A stretch of 45,666 nucleotides of DNA from Funiculus sociatus GB2-C1 (GTDB lineage: Bacteria > Cyanobacteriota > Cyanobacteriia > Cyanobacteriales > FACHB-T130), in the NCBI RefSeq assembly GCF_039962115.1, contig NZ_JAMPKJ010000048.1, positions 1-45,666 on the forward strand, written 5' to 3'. How positions within the stretch are numbered: the stretch's first letter is position 1; each line of letters opens with the position of its first letter. The position numbers were made by a program, and so were the translations under genes. Below the pieces are notes generated by a model, which saw only the letters and a program-made list of their open reading frames with translations, was not told the DNA's origin and made no database searches. This document shows, piece by piece, positions 1 to 10,700 of the stretch.

Positions 1-80
1 ACCGCGGGCACAAATCCTTTTGCCATGATCTCTGCTGGGGGCTAGGGGATAAGCTAGAGCATCTTCTAATTTAATCGTTC

Positions 81-1511
81 TTGTCACCCCTGCCACTCAA
101 GGCGAATGTTCACTACCTCTTAACCCATTACTCAGCCAAACCGTCTGTATGTTTGGCTACGCTTTTAGATGCGCTTACCCTGCGTCTCGATGCAGAAGTG
201 GAAAGCCAATTGATGCGGGCAGGTCGTCCGCGATCGCGCGATCGCTGGCAGTCTTATGAAGGCTTTCTCCCTAGTGCGTTTGGAACCAATACAGCGATCG
301 CTATGTTGGTCATCGATGCAGATGGCAACGTCCTGTATCGCTCCGAGGAATGGGCTGCGGATCTAGATACCAAGAACCTTTGGACATCGCGCCCCCAACT
401 ACAGCCCTTTCCACCGCCTCATTCCGAGCGACAAACAGCCCCATTTTCAGAGCGATCGCAACCCCCGCGCGATCGACCACCGCCCCCGCCTCGATTTGTC
501 ACCCAGCGCACAGCAACGGGAACTTGGCGGGTTGGTGCAGTCACAACACCCTTTACTCAAGTTGCGATCGCAGTAAGTTTAAAAGCGATCGCACAAGAAA
601 TGGTCGTGATCCGCAACATCTTCCTAATTTCAATTCCAGGGGTGCTTCTGCTCGTAGCGGGTGGTGCATGGGGTATTGCTGGCAGCAGTTTGCATTCCAT
701 CCGACGGTTAACTAAAGTCATTGGCAATGTCACCGCTAGCGGTTTGGAACAACGAGTCCCCATAGGTGCGACAGATGTTGAATTTGTCGAATTAATTCAA
801 GTGTTTAACCAGATGTTGTCACGTCTGGAACACAGTTTTAAGCAAGCCTCTCGCTTTAGCGCCGATGCTGCACACGAACTCAAGACTCCCCTAGCGATTT
901 TGCAAGGAGAACTGGAACGCACCCTGCAACAAGCGGAACCAGGCTCAGAGGTGCAACAGGGTTTGAGCAATTTACTCGATGAAGTCCGCCGACTCACCGG
1001 GATTGTGCGTAAACTTCTGCTGCTTTCCCTAGCCGATGCCGGACAAATGGCTTTGTACCGAGTTGGGGTGGATTTGTCTGGCTTGTTAATTGAGATGTTG
1101 GAAGATATCGAACTGCTTGCACCCCATCTAGAGGTTAAAACAGAAATTGCCGATAGTTTGCGCGTACAAGGCGATCGCGATTTACTCGTTCAGGTCTTGC
1201 AAAACTTGATTAGCAACGCCATTAAATACAATTTGCCTGACGGCTGGATTCGGATTGATGCTCGTCGTCAGGGTGCAACTGTATTGATTACTATCAGTAA
1301 TTGCTCGAAAGAGATTCCAACTGGCGATCGCGATCGCATTTTTGACCGCTTCCATCGCGGCGATCCAGCCCGGACGCGCAAAGTAGAAGGAATTGGATTA
1401 GGACTGAGCCTAGCGCGGGAAATCGCGCGATCGCACGCTGGCGACCTGACGCTTGACCCGACATTATCTGGACAGACTGCATTCACCCTAACCTTACCAG
1501 TTGGTTTATAA
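81..1511 (+). CDS. Sensor histidine kinase (HAMP-HisKA-HATPase), possibly 5' truncated
   Basis: Two-component sensor kinase of 476 residues reading from a TTG. A proline-rich, probably periplasmic sensor region comes first. One membrane segment lies near residues 180-200, followed by a HAMP linker to about 253. The HisKA box FSADAAHELKTP puts the phospho-accepting His at residue 265. The N box NLISNAIKYN is near 374 and the G box GIGLGLSLAREIA near 437-449. Family members normally have a first transmembrane helix just before a stretch like RLDAEVESQ. Here that stretch is about residue 35 and nothing hydrophobic precedes it. An in-frame TAA at 72-74 blocks a longer start. The 5' end may therefore be lost or rearranged, or the true start may be unusual. 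The partner regulator is not in the window. The kinase assignment is certain; signal and intactness are unknown. Confidence 0.85.
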   Translation: MSPLPLKANVHYLLTHYSAKPSVCLATLLDALTLRLDAEVESQLMRAGRPRSRDRWQSYEGFLPSAFGTNTAIAMLVIDADGNVLYRSEEWAADLDTKNLWTSRPQLQPFPPPHSERQTAPFSERSQPPRDRPPPPPRFVTQRTATGTWRVGAVTTPFTQVAIAVSLKAIAQEMVVIRNIFLISIPGVLLLVAGGAWGIAGSSLHSIRRLTKVIGNVTASGLEQRVPIGATDVEFVELIQVFNQMLSRLEHSFKQASRFSADAAHELKTPLAILQGELERTLQQAEPGSEVQQGLSNLLDEVRRLTGIVRKLLLLSLADAGQMALYRVGVDLSGLLIEMLEDIELLAPHLEVKTEIADSLRVQGDRDLLVQVLQNLISNAIKYNLPDGWIRIDARRQGATVLITISNCSKEIPTGDRDRIFDRFHRGDPARTRKVEGIGLGLSLAREIARSHAGDLTLDPTLSGQTAFTLTLPVGL

Positions 1512-1769
1512 ATAATTGATTATAAATACTAATTAATTTATTTTATAGCAATAAGACTTTTTTAAGAAAAAGCTTATATAAATCACCCGTTCGCTTTCGA
1601 GTTGTGAACTTTTTGTATAGAAATATTGCCATCTTTGTTAAGTCTTTAAACTACTTCAGACCTAATTGATGATTTCTTTATCTCAACTGTGATATTACGG
1701 AGTGGGTAAGAATTCTATTAAAGAATTAGACTAAGCACGTATTTTTCATCAGCCGTAAGGAAGAGATTG
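1512..1769. other. AT-rich intergenic region upstream of the adhesin-CHAT gene
   Basis: This gap of about 258 bases is AT-rich and has no convincing coding potential. It should hold the terminator of the kinase and the promoter of the giant adhesin gene. The only clear signal is an AAGGAAGAG ribosome-binding site at about 1757-1765, just upstream of the ATG at 1770. No strong -10/-35 pair stands out by eye. Confidence 0.4.
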
Positions 1770-4700
1770 ATGTCAGTATTTACCAGCAGAATCGGTGTCC
1801 TGTTAGCTTGGACGTTGCTTTGGGCGGTTGTAGGTGTACGCGCCAATGCCCAGACAATTATTGCGGCACCGAATGACACGAATACTGTAGTTAACCAGGA
1901 TGGCAAACGAATTGACATCACTGGCGGCACCCTTTCAGGCGATCGCGCAAATCTCTTCCACAGCTTTACTAAGTTTGGTGTCAATTCTGGCGAAATAGCC
2001 AACTTTCTCTCCAACCCAGACATTCAGAACATCCTGGCGAGAGTACGTGGAGGCGATGCCTCGGTAATTAATGGTCTGATCCAGGTGACGGGCGGGAATT
2101 CCCACCTATTCTTAATGAATCCCGCAGGCATTGTTTTTGGCGCTAACGCTACGCTGAACGTGCCTGCCTCCTTCACCGCCACCACTGCTAATGGCATTGG
2201 CTTTGGTGACAATTGGTTTAACGCCACTGGTGCCAATGACTACGCTGCTTTAGTCGGTACGCCCAGCAGCTTTGCCTTCACAATGAGTCAGCCTGGGGCG
2301 ATAATCAACGCCGGAGACCTTGCAGTAGGACAAGGGCAAAATCTTACCTTACTCGGTGGCACAGTTATCAGTACCGGGAAGTTGTCCGCACCAGGCGGTA
2401 ATATCACTGTCGTAGCCGTACCTGGTGAGAAGGTGGTACGGATATCGGAAGCGGGAAAATTACTGAGTTTAGAAATTGCACTCCCTAGCGCAGGCGGGAC
2501 ACCTGCGAATTGGATGGGGCCAGTTGCAGATTTACCAACTCTGTTGACAGGCGCAAATGTAGGGAACGCCACAGCAGTCACAGTAAACAGTGAGGGAAAG
2601 GTAGTTATTAGCGGTTCTGGCATAGCAGCAGCACCGGGTACCGCCATTGTAGCTGGTGCTGTCGATGTATCGGGAACTGGCGGCACGGTACAAGTTTTGG
2701 GTGAAAAAGTTGGTTTAGTCGGTGCCAATATTAACGCATCAGGCAACCTCGGCGGCGGTACAGTGTTAATTGGCGGCGACTATCAGGGGAAAGGAAAAGT
2801 CCCGAATGCCAACCACACTTTTGTTGACAGCAAAACCACAATTAACGCAGATGCCGTAACTAATGGTAATGGCGGACGTGTAATTGTTTGGTCGGACGAC
2901 ACAACTGAGTTTCACGGCAATATTACGGCGCGTGGTGGCGTTAATTCTGGTAACGGCGGTTTTGTCGAAACATCGGGAAAGCTAAGTCTCAAATATGACG
3001 GTTTTGTGGATTTGCGGGCAAATAATGGATTAACTGGACAATTATTATTAGATCCGGACAATTGGGTTATTGCCAATAATGGCGGCGATATTACTCCTTT
3101 GACAGTAGTAACGGCACTCAACGCCGCTGATGTCATCTATTCCGGTACTAATTCCCTCACTGTTCAAGATACTATTGATTCCAGCGGCAACCCTAATGCT
3201 AACAAGCTGACTTTAGGCGCGCCTACCGTCAATTTGAATGCACCCATGAAGCTCAAGGGCGGTCTGACTATCAATAGTATAGAGCTGAATATTAGCTCTG
3301 GTGCTAATTTGGATCTGGGTGGTGCTTTTAGTCAAATTAGCGGCGGAGTTGTTAATACCGCAGGAAATATCATAACTGCTAACCAAAGTATTAGCTTCAC
3401 AGGTGCAATTAACCTGAAAGGAAACGCGACGCTAAACGCTGGGAATGGTGGCATTACCTTTAACAGCACAATAAATGGCGATAAAAATCTAGAACTAACG
3501 GCAGGCACAGGTAGTATTAATTTTATTCAGGCGGTGGGTAATACTACGCCTTTGGGGAACATTACTATTAACAGCGCTAGCGACGTAAACACAAAAGCTA
3601 TTTCTGCTGCCAGCATTACTCAAAAGGCAGGTACAGGAACTACTACTTTTGATGGGGGACTTAATATTGCCGGTAATATTGATTTAACAGGTCAAGGTTT
3701 TGACTTCAAAAACCAGATTATAACCACCAATAACGGAACTTTTACTATTGTCAATAGCGGCAGCTTCAGTATTGCTGCTGACATGAACTTGGAAGGGGAG
3801 TTTAATCAAAACGGTTCAGGTGCAGTTTCCCTTGGCGGCAACATTACCACCAGCGACAACAACATCAGCTTTAAGAGTGCAGTCACGATGCCTGGGGCTG
3901 GCGATGTGAAGATCAGGGCGGGAACTGGTAAGCTTAACTTTGGCTCTACCGTGGCGGTAGGTGACAGGAATCTTACTCTGAGAGCAGACGAGATTGATTT
4001 CACAGATACAGTATCTGGAAGCAAAAATCTTGTTCTTGAGAACGGCTCAAGAAACAAAGAGATCGCTATCGGTTCAGATAACAACAATACGAGTTCTTTG
4101 GATCTGACAGCAGCTGAATTAAATTTATTGCAAGATGGCTTTTCCTTGCTTACCATCGGACGAAATAATAGTAACGGAACGATTACCATCCCCAATAACA
4201 TCGCATTCACCGATCCGGTGACAATTCTCTCTGGAGGCAACATCAATCTTAATGGTTTGGTTGCAGGCACAGACAATGCCTCGATTACTCTCAGGGGTGC
4301 AGCAATCAACCTGAACGCAGGTATTACCACAATAGATCGAGATATCAATATCACCGCTACTGGTAACGATGGGGTGAAACTGGGCAACAGCGTAACGCTT
4401 GACACGGGATTGACGGGCGGCGGCAATATTAGTATTGCGGGAAATATTAACAGCAATAACCTTGGCCTGCATAACCTGACTTTGAATGCAGGTAGCGGCG
4501 ATATTACCATTAACAATGCAGTTGGCAACAGTACGTCACTGGGAAACTTGGTAGCTAACAGCACTGGGACGACTCAGTTTAACAGTACCGTCAAAGCAGC
4601 TAGTTTGTTGACCAATATCGGTGGCAGCACCAATCTCAAAGACAATGTAACCACAACGGGAGTGAATGGTCAAATTTATAATGATGCTGTCGATATCATC

Positions 4701-7700
4701 GGTTCTAATTTGGAGTTGGATACGGGAAATGGCGCGATCGCTTTCAATTCAACCTTGACAGCAAATAACACCAACCTAACCTTAACTTCAGATAGCAAAA
4801 TTGATTTCACAGGTGCAGTATCCGGCACCAATGGCAGCAAACTTCAGCTTCAGACTAAAACACCAGATAAAGCGATCGATATTGCTTCTGCTGTCGCCAC
4901 AGGTTCACAAGGTCTACATCTGGATACAGCAGACTTTGGCCAGATCAATGGTTTTGACTCTATCACTATTGGTAATGCTACCAGAGGCGACATTACGGTA
5001 AATGCGATCGCATTCGCCGATCCGGTGACAATTCTCTCTGGAGGCAACATTAATCTTAATGGTTTGGTTACAGGTACAGACAATGCCTCGATTACTCTCA
5101 ACGGTGCAGCAATCAACACAGCAATCAACCTGAACGCAGGTATCACCACAACAGATCAAAATATTAATATCACTGCTACTGGTAACGATGGGGTGAAACT
5201 GGGCAACAGCTTAACGCTTAATACGGGATTGACGGGCGGCGGCAATATTAGTATTGAGGGAAATATTAATGGCACTACTGCTGACGTTCAAGGCTTAGTA
5301 TTAACAGCAGGCAGCGGTGATATTACCATCAAAAATGCAGTTGGCAACAGTACGTCACTGGGAAACTTAGTAGCTAACAGCACCGGGACGACTGAGTTTA
5401 ACAGTACCGTCAAAGCAGCTAGTTTGTTGACCGATATCGGTGGCAACACCAATGTAAAAGGCAATGTAACTACAACGCAAGTGAATGGTCAAATTTATAA
5501 TGATGCTGTTAATACCATCGGTTCTAATGTAGAGTTGGATGCGGGAAATGGCGCGATCGCTTTCAATTCAACTTTGACGGCAAATGACAACAATCTAACC
5601 TTAACTTCAGATAGCAAAATTGATTTCACAGGTGCAGTATCTGGCACCAATGGTAGCAAACTTCAGCTTCAGACTAAAACACCAGATAAAGCGATCGATA
5701 TTGCTTCTGCTGTCGCCACAGGTCTACAAGGTCTACATCTGGATACAGCGGACTTTGGCAAGATCAATGGTTTTGACTCTATTACCATTGGACGCGATAA
5801 CGGCACTGGAAATATTACTATAGCCGATAACGTATCATTCAACGACTCTGCAATAATCCAACAAGCAACAGGCACAGGAACAATTGCTTTAAACGGGTTA
5901 ATTACAGGGTTAGATAACGCCTCAATTACTATTAACGGCAATGTTACACTGGGGGGTATTGCACCAAGGTTAAAAATCGATACCAATACTAGCAACGGCA
6001 ACATTATTATTAACGGCAAGATTGACGGTAATAAGCCTCTATCTCTACTATCGGGAAATGGTGATGTCACCGTCAGCGATATAATTGGTGGCACTACTGC
6101 TTTAGAAAGCTTAAACTTCAGCGGCAACAATATATCTGTTGGTAATATTGGCGGTACAGCAGCGGGTGTCAGCGGCGACACGATTCTGAATGCCAGCAAT
6201 AACCTCACCTTCACTGGCACTACCTATAATGCCAATAAACAAACCTACACTGGAACAGCTTTTAATCTAAGCAGTGGCGCAGCAACCACCTTTACTTCTA
6301 GTAGCGATGCCATTAGCTTTGAATTAGGCACGATCCAACTTGCCAACGGCTCTGACTTAATTATTAACAGCGGCGGCGGCGCGATCGCTCTTACATCTGT
6401 GCGCGGTGACAGCGACGAAAATCTCACCTTGGATGCTGGTACGGGTAGCGTCAGTGTCGGTGCTATTGGCAATGGAAATGAAATTAAAAGTGTAAATATT
6501 AGTGGGAATGGCATTAATCTCAAAGGAGACATTACCACCTCGAATGCAACTGATAATAACGTCAATTTGAATGGCCCAACAACTCTAGAGACAGGCGTTA
6601 CTATTACAACTAACAACGGTAATATAAACTTTAACGGCACTCTAGATGGTGCTTTTAATCTGAACTTGGCAGCAGGGAATGCAGATATTATCTTTGATGG
6701 AAAAGTAGGCAACACTCGCTTAGGTAAACTAACTGTTACCAGCGCCCGCAACGTCACTGCAAATGACTCTATAACCGCCGCCAGCATCAGGCAAAATGCA
6801 GGTACGGGTACTACTACCTTCAAGGGCGCACTCGATACAAATACGGCAGATGGCATCAGTCTAACCGGAAATATTTTTAATCTAAATACAATTAATACTA
6901 CTGGAAACGGCGGTGTTGCTATTAATAACAGTGGACAATTAACCCTTGGGTCTGCCGCCGACTTTACCTTGGATGGAGCATTCAGTCAAACTGGTACAGG
7001 TGCCGTTTCTACTGCTGCTGACATTACCACAGCTAACGACAATATAAGCTTTAATAGTGGCGTTACTCTCACCGAAAATATTAAACTCGATACGGGTGCT
7101 GGTGCGGGAAATATCAGCTTTAATAGCAATCTCAATGGCGGAAAAAATTTAGAATTGGCAGCAGGCACGGGTAATATTAAGCTAGGCGGTGCGGCGCAAG
7201 TTGGAGAACTGACTTTTACAAGTGCTAATAATATAGAAACGCAAGCGATCGCATCCTCTAGCATCCGCCAAAATTCCGGCAGGGGGACTACTACTTTCAA
7301 CGGCACTCTAAATACTAATACCGCAGATGGCATCAACCTGACTGGTAATAATTTCACCTTTCAAGGCGCTATCAACACCGCTGGCGATGGTGGATTTACT
7401 ATCAAAAATAGGGGTCAGTTAACAATTAATTCTAATGCCGACATGAACCTGGCGGGAGCATTTTTACAAAAAGGTTCTGGCACAGCTATTACTGCGGCAG
7501 ACATTGCTACCAACAACGCCAATATTACCTTTAAAGGGCCAGTGCAACAGACAGAAAATGTAGCACTTACGTCTGGAAGAGGTACGATTACTTTTAACTC
7601 TAGCTGGGCAGCAGATGGCAACGCGCTAACCTTAACAGGTGATGAAATTAACTTCAGAGGGGGAGATAATTCTGTTACGGGTAGCAATAGTATAAGGCTG

Positions 7701-10700
7701 CAACCTGCAACAAATGGGTTAGCGATCGCGATCGCTGGATCTGAAGGCACCCCGGCGCTAGATATCTCCCAAACAGATATTAATGCTATGAATGGGTTTA
7801 ATCCCATTATCATCGGTTCAGATAATGGCAGTGGCAATGTCACTGTTAAAACTGCTAATTTCAACGAACCAGTAAAAATTCAATCTCCCAATGGCACTAT
7901 TGATGTCAACGGAAAGATTACAGGACAAGGAAATGCTTCCATCACCCTTAACGCTGCTACAACGAATTTACGGGCAGATATTAGCACAGAGGGACAAGAC
8001 ATTATCCTCGGTCAATTGGGCAAAATTATCTGGCTTCATAACGATGTGGAACTGGCAAGCAATGGCGGTAATACTATCTTTGAATCGTCGGTCAGCGGCA
8101 TTACTGCTGGTGAGCAATTATTGACGCTTACTCCTGGGGTAAATGGTCAAGCTATCTTTAAAGGTGATGTCGGTAAACCATATGCCTTGGAAGGTTTGAC
8201 TATTAATTCTGATGTCTTAATTATTGGCGGTGATAATGCCACCCTTTCAGGCAAAGATACCGATGTTTTCCAAGCTGTAACTGTCAACGCTTTGCAAACC
8301 AAATTGTCAGGTACTGTTACCACCTTAAATGGCGATATCACGTTTAACGGGAATGTTACTCTGACTGACGATACTTTCCTCAACACGGGTGCTTTCGGTA
8401 AAGGTAATATCGCATTCAACGGCACCTTAGATAGCGAGACAGGCGAATATAACGACTTGCGGATGGTTGCCGGTACCGGGAACATTTTATTTGCTAACAC
8501 TGTGGGTGCTGGAACGGGTAGAGAGTTGGGTGCAATATTAATTGAAAATGCCACAGATGTAACCGCTAATTCAACAATTGCTGCCGCCAGCTTCGCGCAA
8601 CTAAGTGGTAGTGGCACTACTAATTTAGTGGGGGATATCGCAACTACCGCGCCTGCTGGTGTGAATATCGTTGCTAATAATATCCAGCTAGGCAATATCA
8701 GCACCAATGGCGGCAAAGTTAATTTAAACGGGGATATACAAGTCCGCACCAGTAATGTCACCTCAAAAGGTGGGGAAATCACCTTTAATAGCGACAGGGG
8801 GCCTATTAATACCGGATCTCTAGACTCATCTTCTGCTATTAAGGGTGGCGCGATCGCGCTTTCGAGCAACTCCGGAAGCGTACAAACTGGTAATATTACA
8901 TCACGCTCTAAAACTGATGCTGGCCCAATTACGGTTATAGCGCGGGACAACATCGAGACTTTGGATCTAGACGCAGCTTCCAAAGGCACCGGTGGCGCAG
9001 TTTCTCTCACCAGCCAACAAGGATCTGTACAAAGCGGCAATATCACCTCGAAAGACGCAGAGATCACCCTTGCAGCACAAGACAACATCGCCACAGGAAA
9101 CATAGACTCATCTGGTGGCACGATTTCGGCAAAAAGTCAAGATGGTGCCATTGCAACGGGAAATTTAACATCTTCTGGAAGAACCGGCGGCGGCGCAGTC
9201 ACTGCAACCTCGTCGCGTAACCTCACCACTGGCAACATTGACTCGTCTTCCAAAAATGGCGCAGGCGGCGCAGTTACTCTGACAAGCCAACAGGGAACCA
9301 TTACCAGCGCCAATGTAACATCAACATCCTCTGGGAAAGGCAGCGGTTCTGTCACCGCATCGGCTCCTAAGGGCATTGTAACTGCAAATATAGACACATC
9401 TTCTAGTGCTGGTACTGGGGGAGCGATCGCGCTAAACAGCGATATCGGCAACATACTTACCGGAGACTTAACATCAGCAGGAGCAGCAGGCGGCGCTGTG
9501 ATTGAAGTTGATACACTGGGCGTTATAAATACTGGGATTATAGACTCTAGTTCTAGCTTGGGCAATGGCGGTAATGTCACCATATCTAATCCCCTCAAAA
9601 AACTTGACAGAACTCCGATAAATGACATTCAAGTTGTTTCCATTAACGCCCAAGGTGGAAGCGCCGGAGTAGGAGGAATTGTCACCATTACCACCGACCA
9701 TTTCTTCCGCGCTACAGGCACTTTCACAGATGCTAGAAACCCATTTCCTACCAGCATTTCCACCGCCGGAGGAATTCTAGATGGTTCGATTAATATTTTC
9801 CACGGGGGCGGCACAGCTTACACTGCCTTTGTTGTAGGTGATGCTACAGAAAATGGTACTGCGGGTGCTATTAGCAGCGGCATTGGATTGATTAACACGA
9901 TTTTGCCATCAAAAGAGTTTACCTCTGCTTACCGCCAAGGCAATATTCAAATTATTCCCCGCCGCCCCGGACAAAACCTACTACCTTTATCCGGAGTCGC
10001 TACAATTGGTACATCTACCAATAATGCTACTGTTGAAATTGATAAAAACGTTGGTGAAATTGAGAGAAGCCTCACGTCTGAATTTGACCAATATTTAGGT
10101 AAAACTGGTACCACTGCAATTAGAAGCCCAGGGGAAGATAGAGAAATTTTAGGCAGAATTGAAACTAAAATTGGTGTCAAATCAAGTTTCATCTATGCGA
10201 CGTTTGTTCCGGCGCGGGTATCAGAAAGCTCTAACATTCAATCAGAGAAAGATAATGACCAATTAGAACTGGTAGTAGTTACCTCTAAGGGTTCCATTGT
10301 CAAGCGAATTCCCGAAGCAACGCGGGCTAAGGTACTCGCACAGGTTAAAAAATTACGCAACGAAGTAACTATCAGGGACAATGCCGAACGTAATAGTAAG
10401 AGTTATTTACCTTTTTCCCAAAAACTTCATCAGTGGTTGATTGCACCTATACAATCCGATTTAGAAAAGCAAAACATCCAGAATCTGGCATTTATCATGG
10501 ATAATGGCTTGCGAAGTCTTCCCGTCGCCGCCCTCCACGATGGACAAAAGTTTCTCGTTGAAAAATACAGTGTCGGTTTGATGCCTAGTTTCAGCTTAAC
10601 TGATACGGGTTATGTGGACATTCGCAACGCCAAAGTCTTAGCAATGGGAGCATCAAAATTCACCGACCAAGCTCCCTTACCTGCTGTACCCTTGGAGTTG

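Noticed and set aside
3806-9628. Long minus-strand open frames opposite the adhesin gene, rich in Leu, Pro, Val and Ser
   Set aside because: They are shadows: the Asn/Gly/Thr codons of the beta-helix repeats read as Leu/Pro/Val on the other strand. No ribosome-binding sites or recognisable domains were seen.
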